From CAZDWZ01 sp964509425 (GTDB lineage: Bacteria; Bdellovibrionota_C; UBA2361; SZUA-149; CAZDWZ01), in assembly GCA_964509425.1 (NCBI GenBank), contig CAZDWZ010000004.1:124001-188000 (forward strand): DNA of 64,000 bases, given 5' to 3'. Below are positions 17,485 to 25,847 of the stretch, piece by piece. The position numbers were made by a program, and so were the translations under genes. Under the pieces are notes generated by a model that saw only the letters and a list, made by a program, of their open reading frames with translations, was not told the DNA's origin and made no database searches. The stretch's first letter is position 1; every line of letters begins with the position of its first letter.

Positions 17485-18297
17485 ATGCGCAAACTTCTAC
17501 CAGCACTCGTGCTTATCGGTTCAACGGCGATTGTGGCTCCTGGCGAATCTCGCGCGGTTGATTACGAACTGGTGGTCGACACACCTCGGCAGCTAAGCAG
17601 CGTAAACGGCGCCGCTGACACGGTGAACGTCTTTCTCTTCACCAATCGAAGTTATTGCTGCAGCACATCTGCAGAAAATGCAATTGGCGTCCGCCTTGGA
17701 GCACCCAGTTCGACAGGTCCATTCACGGTGACAAGCCGCGGAAAGGACGATGCGCCCACTACGCGAAGCGCGTTGGTGGCTTCCGTTGACACAACCAAAT
17801 GCCTCTACACGACGGCGAATACAACGCCGGCGACACAAAGTGTTTTTTTCACGATGCTCATCGGCGGCGGTGGAAACTCGGTCGGGACGAACGTGATTGC
17901 CATCTGCGAGGAGACATCGCTATTTGGCGGATATAATACCAGCGTCACCGATTTTAATTTCTTAGAAATCAACGTTTCGAATTCCACCTTCGCAGGCGGA
18001 GGTGTTGGCGGCACAACCGTGAATGGAACAGTTTTGTTGCGGGACGTAGTAAACGGAGTCTCTTATCAAGTGCCATTCACGGTGACGACAGATGCTGTTA
18101 CGGGACTTGGACGTAAGGATATCGATATTCACACGCTGGTTGGGAACAAGAGCTTCGGTCCCGTGATCATCAACCACGATGGACCTCCAGGGGCCGTCGC
18201 GGCTCGTGTGGTGCAGTACAACATCACGTCACAGAACCCCCTCGATTTCGTTCCCGTTCTCGAGCAGCAGTTTGTCGCCCGCGGCAAAAGGCGTTAG
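17485..18297 (+). CDS. Exported protein of unknown function
   Basis: About 270 residues. Starting at ATG 17485 gives a clean Sec signal peptide (MRKLLPALVLIGSTAIVAPG, cut after GESRA). An upstream in-frame start at 17422 would put 21 hydrophilic residues before it and is rejected. The mature part is beta-rich, Thr/Val/Asn-rich and has cysteines in NRSYCCST, TTKCLYTT and AICEE that could form disulphides. Gly-rich loops (LIGGGGNSVGTN, FAGGGVGGT) separate strands. No domain is recognised; it is probably a periplasmic or surface beta-sandwich protein. It converges on the lectin-like gene. Confidence 0.7.
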   Translation: MRKLLPALVLIGSTAIVAPGESRAVDYELVVDTPRQLSSVNGAADTVNVFLFTNRSYCCSTSAENAIGVRLGAPSSTGPFTVTSRGKDDAPTTRSALVASVDTTKCLYTTANTTPATQSVFFTMLIGGGGNSVGTNVIAICEETSLFGGYNTSVTDFNFLEINVSNSTFAGGGVGGTTVNGTVLLRDVVNGVSYQVPFTVTTDAVTGLGRKDIDIHTLVGNKSFGPVIINHDGPPGAVAARVVQYNITSQNPLDFVPVLEQQFVARGKRR

Positions 18298-18299
18298 AC

Positions 18300-18345
18300 A
18301 GAGATCTCCAGACGTGCGAGCGCGGAGATCTCTCTCCGCACTCGC
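18300..18345. terminator. Two overlapping hairpins between convergent genes
   Basis: Hairpin 1 pairs AGAGATCTCC (18300-18309) with GGAGATCTCT (18324-18333), perfect. Hairpin 2 pairs GCGAG-c-GCGGAG (18316-18327) with CTCCGC-a-CTCGC (18334-18345). They share bases and cannot form together. Placed between two converging stops they probably end transcription, though neither has a T-run. Confidence 0.45.
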
Positions 18346-18353
18346 CGTAGACC

Positions 18354-20369
18354 CTAAAGGTTTGGTGTCTTTTCTGAATTATACAGGGAGAGGACTTGCT
18401 GAGCGGTCAGCCCGACGTTCGTGTAATAGACACGGTCGACGCTTCCGGTCATCCCGTGCCTCACCGTTCCGCCTTGCGAATTCGCTCCTCGGTCCGCTCC
18501 TATGCAGAATCGCCCGCAGCAGTCCGTGGCCACTGTGCCGTCGTAGAGAGTTGATCCGGCAACCTGGCCGTTTAGGTAAAGCGTCAAGGTCTTGTTCGCG
18601 GCGGTAAGGACATAGTGAACCCATTGTCCAAGCTTGACCGCTCCGGAAGCAGTCTTAAACAGCGCAAACTGCTTATTCGATTGAAGCGTCTCCGCTTGAA
18701 CCATTCCATCGGCGAACACGAAAACTCCCGGCCCGTCGTAACTGTCCTGCAATCGTTCGAGAACCCAGACCGGCGAATAATTGTCGGCATTCACAATGGA
18801 ATCGATTTTTGCCCATGCGGACACCGTAAAGACGGGCGACTGCATGTCCGAAGTACTTTCCGTAGAAAGGAGCGCTGTGCCGTTGAACGTGGCCGAGTCG
18901 CCTACCGAACCCGTCGAGAATGTCACACTGGTGTTATTTAGATTGACGGTGCCCACTGAATCGTTGACGTCATCGGCGAGATCCCACGCATGAAGCCACT
19001 GAACCGAACCGGAATACGTGTTCGAAACGATGTCGCTAGAGTCCTGAAACTGCGTCCCCATAGCCATCGCACGCACGGTCACGCTATACCCGTTCGCGCT
19101 CGTGAAATAGGTCCTCACCGGGAACTGATAGGATTGAGAAACCGCCGCCGTCGCGCCGATTCCGTAGAGAATGACGCTCGAGGGATCAGCCGGTTTGAGA
19201 CTTATGGTGACCCCGGGCCCAACTCTCGAGGTGTCTTTCGGGGAAAACAGCGGCGGACTCAGTTTCTCAGGCACAAAACGATAGGTTGCGGATGCGACCC
19301 CGCTCTCACTGCGATATTCGTTGTGCACTGCGATGGCCTTTATGGTCTTTGAAGAGGTCGTCAAGTCCAAGGGGATAGCAGTTGTGTATGTCGCGGAATT
19401 CGCGTTCGGTGCTGTGTCGTCGAGTGTGTAGCAAATTCTCGTGTTCGGCGTCGCGCATGAGAGCTGGATGTTCGCGGTCGGGGTCGTCAAATTGCCTTCG
19501 GCCGGGTTCATTTGGGGAAGCTCCACGGGGAAGCTTTTGTGGGTGTACTGCGCAGTGGTAACCGGGCTAACGCCAAGCGAATCATGGTACTCGGAAACTG
19601 CTTTCAGAGTGCATGTGTTTTTAGATATTGGAAGCGCCACAGGTCCTGAGTATACCGTCGAGATTCCAGGCAGCGGATCCGTGCCATCGGTCGTGTAATA
19701 CATGGTCGCATTCGTCGTTGCGCAGGTCATCGTCACGTTCAGAGTCGGATTTGGATAAGACCCTGCAACTGGAGCAAAAGTCGGAGGTAGGGATGCTTTT
19801 ACACCGTTTGTGTCGTCGAGCTGAGCTTGCGTATCGATAATCAGTCGCTTAACGTCGGCTGGGGAGTAACCGTGATCGAGCCATGTTTTGAACCACGGAT
19901 TGATCGGATTCTCTGGATGGCACAGCTTATTATAGACGATGTAATACCCAGAATAGAATGTCCAGACGTGCCAATTCCAATTTGAATCGACCGCGAGTGG
20001 AACGGCGTCGCCCGGTACGGCGGCCGTCGGCCAAACATTAAACGTGCTTGAAAAACCAAGCTTCGCGAGCTGTGTTTTGTTGATGATCTTCCGGAAGACC
20101 GTCTTTCCCGTATCCCAAGGAAAAATGTCTGCGAGATACCCGGTCTGCGTATTTCCTTGGCGCATATAAACTTTTGCGCCTGTTAACATCGGGTACCCGA
20201 TAGCAAGCGGAGCCACGGTGCGATTTGCGAACTGATTCACAAGCGTGGGAGAAAACTCTGCGCCGAATAAATATTGAAAGGTTGTTTTGTCCGGAATGAG
20301 TCGAAGGACGCCATCCAGTTTGAGGAATATTTCCTGAGAATCAACTTGATAATAGACGTTTGAAAACAT
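18354..20369 (-). CDS. Large lectin-like protein with chitobiase-type repeats and LamG-like domain
   Basis: A 671-residue protein. Residues 1-190 are an unrecognised N-terminal region rich in aromatic residues (e.g. WPTAAVPGD, NWNWHVW). Then come three beta-sandwich repeats of the chitobiase C-terminal type (about 205-285, 290-370, 375-450), with the hallmark YYTTDGTDP in the first and CYTLDDTAP in the second. Residues 460-665 form a concanavalin/LamG-like domain (TVSAWAKIDS, WVHYVLTAANKTLTLYLNGQ, IGADRG). No signal peptide or lipobox is visible at the ATG, which is odd for an adhesin- or glycan-binding-like protein. It may use a non-Sec route, belong to a contractile or tail-like structure, or carry an unseen upstream start. 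Confidence 0.75.
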   Translation of the reverse strand: MFSNVYYQVDSQEIFLKLDGVLRLIPDKTTFQYLFGAEFSPTLVNQFANRTVAPLAIGYPMLTGAKVYMRQGNTQTGYLADIFPWDTGKTVFRKIINKTQLAKLGFSSTFNVWPTAAVPGDAVPLAVDSNWNWHVWTFYSGYYIVYNKLCHPENPINPWFKTWLDHGYSPADVKRLIIDTQAQLDDTNGVKASLPPTFAPVAGSYPNPTLNVTMTCATTNATMYYTTDGTDPLPGISTVYSGPVALPISKNTCTLKAVSEYHDSLGVSPVTTAQYTHKSFPVELPQMNPAEGNLTTPTANIQLSCATPNTRICYTLDDTAPNANSATYTTAIPLDLTTSSKTIKAIAVHNEYRSESGVASATYRFVPEKLSPPLFSPKDTSRVGPGVTISLKPADPSSVILYGIGATAAVSQSYQFPVRTYFTSANGYSVTVRAMAMGTQFQDSSDIVSNTYSGSVQWLHAWDLADDVNDSVGTVNLNNTSVTFSTGSVGDSATFNGTALLSTESTSDMQSPVFTVSAWAKIDSIVNADNYSPVWVLERLQDSYDGPGVFVFADGMVQAETLQSNKQFALFKTASGAVKLGQWVHYVLTAANKTLTLYLNGQVAGSTLYDGTVATDCCGRFCIGADRGANSQGGTVRHGMTGSVDRVYYTNVGLTAQQVLSLYNSEKTPNL

Positions 20370-20575
20370 GGATTAGCATCTCCGGATTCAATGAGGCATA
20401 GGCCAAATTGGATACCGCGAGCCAACGTTCTGTTTCAAAAAACTGATCTTACAAAGGTCTCAATCGTTCTGAAGCGCAGATGAGAATTCCTGGCGCCTCA
20501 GCGGGGCGTTTTAAAGCGGGTTTCGCCCCCCTCTTCTGCCTGTCGGCTCGGTTGCTGTCGGTCTTGGGAATCGCA

Positions 20576-20602
20576 CAAAGGCCGCCCCCAAAGTGAGCGG
20601 CC
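20576..20602 (-). terminator. Probable terminator of nrdA
   Basis: On the minus strand GGCCGC and GCGGCC (20597-20602 and 20580-20585) flank an 11-base loop and are followed by TTTGT. It lies about 40 bases beyond the nrdA stop. The remainder of 20370-20641 holds no gene. Confidence 0.45.
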
Positions 20603-20641
20603 CCTTCCCTCTCGATCACCCGACTGGCCCTCTCGATCGCC

Positions 20642-23600
20642 CTACTGGCACGACTCGCAAATTTCGCCTCGAGCCGCAGCCTCAAGCGAACATTGTCGGA
20701 CTTCGGCCTCTGTTGGCGCCAGCTTTCCTTGCTTCTCCTTCGGCCGCTCCAGTGTCGCCTTATCGATGCCGGATGCTGCTTTTGTGCGGAGGTAATACGT
20801 CGTTTTTAAGCCTGATTTCCAGGCGAGTTTGTAGATATGCGAGAATACTCGCATGTCGGTTGAGTCGCTGTAGAGATTCGTGCTTTGTGATTGATCGATC
20901 CACTTTTGCCGTTCCGCCGCACCGCGGATAATGTAGTCGACATTGATATCAAATGCCGTCGCAAAAAGTCGCTTTGTTTCGTCGGGGATGCGATCGATTT
21001 CCTTGATCTGGCCATCAAAATATTTGAGATCGTCAATCATTCGCCGATCCCAGATGCCCAACTTTTTCAGCTCTTCCACCAACGCTCGATTGAGCATGAT
21101 GAAGTTTCCTGAAAGATTGCTCTCTACGTAGAGATGCTTATACATCGGCTCGATGCACGGCACGCTCGTCATGATATTTGAGATCGTTGCCGTCGGAGCA
21201 ATCGCGAGAACATTTGAGTTTCGCATTCCCTGAGCCTTGATCTTCTTCCGCAGCGCATCCCAATCAAGTCGCACCGTTTTAGAGACCTCGATCGCCTCGC
21301 CTCGTTCCTTCTCGAGCAGTCCTACCGTGTCGATGGGAAGCAGACCTCGATCCCACTTGGAACCCTTGTAGGTCTCGTATTTCCCGCGTTCGATGGCGAG
21401 CTCGCTGCTTGCCTCAAAAGCGAAGTATGAGATCTGCTCCATGAGGGCATCGGTGAATTCCATCGCTTCGTCGGAATCAAATGGAAGTCGCTTAATGTAG
21501 AGGACATCTTGCAATCCCATGACCCCGAGGCCGATCGGACGGTGAAGCAGATTTGAGCGCCGAGCAGCTTCTGTCGGATAAAAGTTGATGTCGATGACGT
21601 TATCGAGCATTCGCACAGCGAGTCGAACTGTGGAGCGGAGCAACTCCCTGTCGAGTTCCCCACCCTTAAAGAAGCTCGGCAGTACCAGGGAGCCAAGGTT
21701 ACACACAGCAGTTTCATCCGGTCCAGTGTTCAGCGTGATCTCGGTGCAGAGATTAGAGCTGTGCACTACGCCACAATGATCCTGAGGCGAACGGACGTTG
21801 CAAGGATCTTTAAACGTAAACCATGGGTGGCCGGTTTCGAAGATGGCGAGCAACATCTTTTTCCAGAGATCCAAGGCCGGAACCTTTTTCCCCCAGATCT
21901 TCCCCGCTTCTGCGAGGGCTTCGCAAAGTTCGTAGCGTTCTTTGAATTTGGCGCCGTAAATCTCATGAAGGTCAGGAACTTCACTCGAATGGAAGAGCGT
22001 CCAATAGCCTCGCTCGTTCACCCGCTGCATGAAAAGATCAGGGATCCAGCACGCGGTGTTCATGTCGTGCGTGCGGCGACGCTCGTCCCCCACGTTTTTC
22101 CGAAGGTCAAGAAACTCGAAGATGTCTGAGTGCCAAACCTCGAGATAAGCACACCCTGCCCCCTTTCGTTTTCCGCCCTGGTTGACCGCAACGAGCTGGT
22201 CGTTGTGCATCTTCAGGAAAGGAATTACCCCCGAGCTGAGCCCATTTGTCCCCTTGATGGCAGCACCAGTTCCGCGCACGGCTGTCCAGCTTCCACCAAG
22301 TCCGCCGGCCCACTTACACAGGAATGCATTCTCCGCAATTCCGCGATTCATGATCGATTCGATCGTATCGTCGATCCAATAGAGATAGCATGAGGAAAGT
22401 TGGCTCCGCCGCAGGCCGGAGTTGAAGAGGGTCGGAGTCGAAGAACAAAAGAGCTTTCGCCGGTAGAGATTGTAGATTTCTATAGCTGTCTCTTCCCGAT
22501 TCTTTTCGAGCAGGCTGAGACCCATCGCGACACGCATCCACATAATTTGTGGCACTTCGAGCCGAACCTGTGGCTTCTTGTCCCGGTCGATGATGAGGTA
22601 GCGGTCGTAAAGCGACTGGATCGAAAGGAGATCAAAGTCGAGGTCGCTGGAAGGATCTAGCGCTTCAGCGAGTTTTTTCAGGTCGAACTTAGCGAGCTCC
22701 GGGTTTAGCCGCTCGAGCTCAACGCCTCGGGTGACGTAGTATTCAACGAAGTACCGTTCATGCTTTGCCTTTAGGCCGCCGATGCCGTCGAACACGATAT
22801 TCCAGCCGAGAACCTCTTCGTAAATGTAGGTCAAGAGAATCCGCCCGGCGACGAGCGCATAATCGGGATCTTGTTCCAAAAGCGCTTTGGCGTTTAGCAA
22901 AATAGTGCGGTCAAAATCATCGCGAGAGAGACCACTCCGCACCGAACGCATGAGCTCCTCTTTTAACGCCTCGCGCGAGATCGGGAGCTGCAGGCCGGTG
23001 AGTGAAAAATCAAGTCTCGCCTCGAGCTCACGTGGGTCCCAGAGAAACGGTCGTCCGACACGATCGACCAGCTCAAGTCCGGCGCCTCGTGAAAAGAGTT
23101 CCTCCTGCTGGCCTTCACGTTGTGATCGTGTTTTCTCCGATTCGCGGCCAAGGTCGCGCATCAATGCCCGGCGCGCCCGATAGGCGATATAACGCTCCGC
23201 AACACGGAAGTAATTTGCCCGCATCAGCGCGGCTTGAACGTAGTCTTGAATGACTTCGATGTGCAGATAGACGGGCCGCTCTTGTCGAATTCGCTCCGCG
23301 ACCTGCTGAGCGAGTATTAGCGCGGGACTGGGATCCTCACCGCTCGCCAGAAAAGCCTTCGCGATTGCCGCTTGAACTTTGGTGACGTTGAAGGGTGTAA
23401 TCTGGTTGTTGCGTCGTACGACTTTCAGCTCACCGTCTTCTCGCCGCTCGGAAATCTTGATCGCACGACTGGTCGTGTATGCCTCGGCGGCATCGGGGTC
23501 CAGCCTATGCAAAGCCGAAACGACCGTCTCGCGAATTCCTTGCGTGGAGATAACTCCGACGGCTCCGCGATCGCGCAAATCGGCAAGCGTTTCCAAAACA

Positions 23601-23908
23601 GCACGCTCGACGTTCCGTCGCTCCGGAGAATCGAATAAACGAGCGAGCTGTTCATCGAGCTCTCCATTCATTCGACTCACCGCGCTCCCAAAAGTTACGG
23701 CAAGGCGACTATCCAGGAATGCCGCGCCGATCGAGTTCGCAAGTTTTTCGATTGAGAAAGGCTCGTGGTGATCCGAATCCTTCACGACATCCAGCCGAGG
23801 AAATTCAATCGCTTGCAGCACGTCGAGCCAGCGAAATCTTCGCTTATCGGATTTTTGTGCCAAATAAACGAGCGGTTGAATCTCAGACGAATGAACGATT
23901 TCTAGCAT
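20642..23908 (-). CDS. nrdA: Ribonucleotide reductase class I, large subunit
   Basis: About 1088 residues, far longer than the usual 760. It reduces ribonucleotides using the radical from NrdB. Two N-terminal ATP-cone-like regions come first: a degenerate one at about 37-152 and a standard one at about 162-252 starting VVRRNNQITPFNVTK. The barrel follows, with the substrate-site cysteine in SQLSSCYL, the NLCTEI plus AVCNLGSL active-site block, and the LAIAPTATISNI loop. The C-terminus GEICESCQ carries the redox cysteine pair. The ATG at 23908 is chosen over 23947 because GAGGAA lies seven bases before it. It lies 69 bases downstream of nrdB. Size and domain layout resemble chlamydial NrdA. 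Confidence 0.95.
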   Translation of the reverse strand: MLEIVHSSEIQPLVYLAQKSDKRRFRWLDVLQAIEFPRLDVVKDSDHHEPFSIEKLANSIGAAFLDSRLAVTFGSAVSRMNGELDEQLARLFDSPERRNVERAVLETLADLRDRGAVGVISTQGIRETVVSALHRLDPDAAEAYTTSRAIKISERREDGELKVVRRNNQITPFNVTKVQAAIAKAFLASGEDPSPALILAQQVAERIRQERPVYLHIEVIQDYVQAALMRANYFRVAERYIAYRARRALMRDLGRESEKTRSQREGQQEELFSRGAGLELVDRVGRPFLWDPRELEARLDFSLTGLQLPISREALKEELMRSVRSGLSRDDFDRTILLNAKALLEQDPDYALVAGRILLTYIYEEVLGWNIVFDGIGGLKAKHERYFVEYYVTRGVELERLNPELAKFDLKKLAEALDPSSDLDFDLLSIQSLYDRYLIIDRDKKPQVRLEVPQIMWMRVAMGLSLLEKNREETAIEIYNLYRRKLFCSSTPTLFNSGLRRSQLSSCYLYWIDDTIESIMNRGIAENAFLCKWAGGLGGSWTAVRGTGAAIKGTNGLSSGVIPFLKMHNDQLVAVNQGGKRKGAGCAYLEVWHSDIFEFLDLRKNVGDERRRTHDMNTACWIPDLFMQRVNERGYWTLFHSSEVPDLHEIYGAKFKERYELCEALAEAGKIWGKKVPALDLWKKMLLAIFETGHPWFTFKDPCNVRSPQDHCGVVHSSNLCTEITLNTGPDETAVCNLGSLVLPSFFKGGELDRELLRSTVRLAVRMLDNVIDINFYPTEAARRSNLLHRPIGLGVMGLQDVLYIKRLPFDSDEAMEFTDALMEQISYFAFEASSELAIERGKYETYKGSKWDRGLLPIDTVGLLEKERGEAIEVSKTVRLDWDALRKKIKAQGMRNSNVLAIAPTATISNIMTSVPCIEPMYKHLYVESNLSGNFIMLNRALVEELKKLGIWDRRMIDDLKYFDGQIKEIDRIPDETKRLFATAFDINVDYIIRGAAERQKWIDQSQSTNLYSDSTDMRVFSHIYKLAWKSGLKTTYYLRTKAASGIDKATLERPKEKQGKLAPTEAEVRQCSLEAAARGEICESCQ

Positions 23909-23977
23909 GACAGGCTTCCTCAACGTAATTCTTTGCGCAACCCACAATATTCTTTCTGTCGAGACGGTTCACCGGAA

Positions 23978-25252
23978 CTACAGTTCGTCGTCAGAGCACA
24001 CTTGCATCGCCGAAGATTTTTGATACTCCGTGACACGACCTTCAAAGAAATTCTGGCGGATCTTGATGTCCATCATCTCTGCCAGCCACGGAAATGGGTT
24101 CTTGGCGTTCGGGTAGAGCGGAGTGAGGTTTACCCCTTCCAGACGGCGATTCGCGACGAATTCGACATATTCGCAGAACTCGTCGGCGTTTAGGCCCACC
24201 GAATCCGATGGTAAGCAGTCGTTGACAAATTTCTTCTCGAGATCGACTGCCTCACTCATCGTCTTCCGAAGGTCTTCTTGAAACTCGGCCGTCCAAATAA
24301 TTGGATTTTCAACTACGAGTTCATTGAGCAACTGCCGGAAAAGTTCAATGTGATTGGATTCGTCGCGCAACGTGTAGCGGAACATCTGACCGATTCCTGG
24401 TAGCCGGTTTTGGCGATACATCGAGAGAATCATTCCGAACAAACCGTAAAACTGCGTGCCCTCCATACATTGTCCGTAGACAAAGATATTCTTCGCGAAC
24501 AGGCGCAGATTTTCCGGAACTTTCAGATCGACGTCGTTCCGGAGCAGTCGACTGTGGCGAGTGACAAAAGCATTTTTGTCTTTTATCGACTCGATATTCT
24601 CGAAGATCGCTTCGCACTCATGCGGGTTGATACCCAACGAGCTGATCATATAGGCGAGCGAATCAGCGTGAATGTTCTCTTCGTGAGCGTGTCGACCAAG
24701 AACGAGCTTTAACTCCGGTGCGGTCACCTTTTCACGGACCACGTGAATCACATTGTCTCCGACAATCCCCTCTGCGATCGCGAAGTAGCCGATGCCCATC
24801 TTCACAATCCAACGCTGAACGTCAGTCACTCCACCCTTATCCGGCGGCGTGTTCCACTGAAGGATGTCAGCGTCCATGTTGATGTCTTCAGGTTCCCAAT
24901 GATTCGTCTTCATCGTCCGATAGAGCGTGAGAGCCCACTGGTATCGAACCGGAAGGAGATTGAACCCTTCGGTGACGCGACCGTTCACAACTTTTTTCCC
25001 GGCGAACGCTTCCTGCGCGCGGCGTGCATCGAGCGTGAAACGTCGGCCACCGACGTCGATTACGATCGTGTCTGAGCTTGGCGGCACATCAACTTCGATT
25101 AAATCTTTTTCCATACGAATGGAGGCTGCTGCCTCGGCTGCCGCTCCGCGCGTTACGCTCTGCGTATCTGCGATAAGCATTGCAGCTGCCGGCATACCCG
25201 CGTTTGCTTGTAGATCTTCTTCTGTTAGTTTTTCAGCAGTGTTTATTGACAT
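23978..25252 (-). CDS. nrdB: Ribonucleotide reductase class I, small subunit, lacking the radical tyrosine
   Basis: A ferritin-like diiron or Mn/Fe protein, 424 residues from the ATG at 25252, which has GGAAGGAAGG upstream (the in-frame start at 25291 has none). Metal ligands are visible: the acidic residue in HWEPEDINMD, E and H in EENIHADSLAY, E in CMEG, and E and H in RDESNHIE. The residue four after the ligand His, normally the radical Tyr, is Leu199 (codon CTC near 24656-24658), with a Tyr two further on. The surrounding text is closest to the chlamydial class Ic protein, in which this residue is Phe. An extra N-terminal segment of about 90 residues precedes the conserved fold. NrdR boxes lie at its promoter. 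Confidence 0.93.
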   Translation of the reverse strand: MSINTAEKLTEEDLQANAGMPAAAMLIADTQSVTRGAAAEAAASIRMEKDLIEVDVPPSSDTIVIDVGGRRFTLDARRAQEAFAGKKVVNGRVTEGFNLLPVRYQWALTLYRTMKTNHWEPEDINMDADILQWNTPPDKGGVTDVQRWIVKMGIGYFAIAEGIVGDNVIHVVREKVTAPELKLVLGRHAHEENIHADSLAYMISSLGINPHECEAIFENIESIKDKNAFVTRHSRLLRNDVDLKVPENLRLFAKNIFVYGQCMEGTQFYGLFGMILSMYRQNRLPGIGQMFRYTLRDESNHIELFRQLLNELVVENPIIWTAEFQEDLRKTMSEAVDLEKKFVNDCLPSDSVGLNADEFCEYVEFVANRRLEGVNLTPLYPNAKNPFPWLAEMMDIKIRQNFFEGRVTEYQKSSAMQVCSDDEL

Positions 25253-25275
25253 GGTTTCCTTCCTTCCAGCACGCG

Positions 25276-25291
25276 CCACTACATATACCAT
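25276..25291. promoter_or_regulatory. Second, degenerate NrdR box
   Basis: CCACTACATATACCAT matches about 11 of 16 positions of the NrdR box consensus. Its centre is 32 bases from the perfect box, the three-helical-turn spacing typical of NrdR pairs. It sits 24 bases before the nrdB start codon. Confidence 0.7.
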
Positions 25292-25307
25292 GCCCTCGAA
25301 AACAGGG

Positions 25308-25323
25308 ACACAATATATTGTGT
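25308..25323. promoter_or_regulatory. NrdR box (perfect palindrome)
   Basis: ACACAATATATTGTGT is a perfect 16-base palindrome and fits the NrdR consensus acaCwAtATaTwGtgt. It lies between dut and nrdB, 56 bases before the nrdB ATG, where binding would block RNA polymerase when dATP is high. The nrdR gene is not in this window. Confidence 0.9.
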
Positions 25324-25349
25324 TTCTATGGAAAATTTACGAAAAGAGT

Positions 25350-25847
25350 TTAGCGACCCGTAGAACCAAATCCCGCAATGTTTCTTTGGGTTGAGCCAAG
25401 GTCATCGAGAGAGTCCACCTTGCGTAATTTACTTCCCGTAAGGTGGGGAATGACGAGGAGCTGAGCCACACGATCTCCGGTCTTGAACTCGAGGAGATTC
25501 TCGCCAAGGTTGTGCATAACTACCTTAACCTCTCCACGATACGACGAATCAATCACCCCGGCCGTGCACGCCCCGGCTTTCAGCGCGACACTGCTTCGAT
25601 CCCGAACTAAGCCCACGTAACCGATCGGAATACTGATGTGAATTCCGGTTCGGATCGCGACGCACTTTCCGGGAGCGATTGACACATCCTCAAGAGCTGG
25701 AAGATCGAAGCCGGCGTCGCCTTCGCGCGGCGCTCGGAAATGGAGACCTGCCGCCTCCGCCTCGGGACCGACAAAGATCGAAAACTCGGGCTCCTGCGAA
25801 ATGTCCTTCAGCGTTACTTCTTGGGACAAAGCGCGAGCAGTATTCAT
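25350..25847 (-). CDS. dut: dUTP diphosphatase
   Basis: Trimeric dUTPase, dUTP to dUMP plus pyrophosphate, keeping uracil out of DNA. All five motifs are present: 1 EGDAGFDLPA, 2 RDRSSVALK (family usually has PRSS), 3 GVIDSSYRGEVKV with the catalytic Asp, 4 GDRVAQLLV, 5 GFGSTGR at the C-terminus. The ATG at 25847 has GGAGAG six bases upstream; longer in-frame starts add unrelated residues. About 165 residues, with an N-terminal extension of some 25 over the E. coli enzyme. It lies 97 bases before nrdB on the same strand; dNTP supply links them, but the NrdR boxes indicate a separate nrdB promoter. Confidence 0.94.
   Translation of the reverse strand: MNTARALSQEVTLKDISQEPEFSIFVGPEAEAAGLHFRAPREGDAGFDLPALEDVSIAPGKCVAIRTGIHISIPIGYVGLVRDRSSVALKAGACTAGVIDSSYRGEVKVVMHNLGENLLEFKTGDRVAQLLVIPHLTGSKLRKVDSLDDLGSTQRNIAGFGSTGR

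Noticed and set aside
20646..20660. TGGCACGACTCGC as a sigma-54 promoter
   Set aside because: The -12 TTGC element is missing at the needed distance and the site lies at the end of nrdA.
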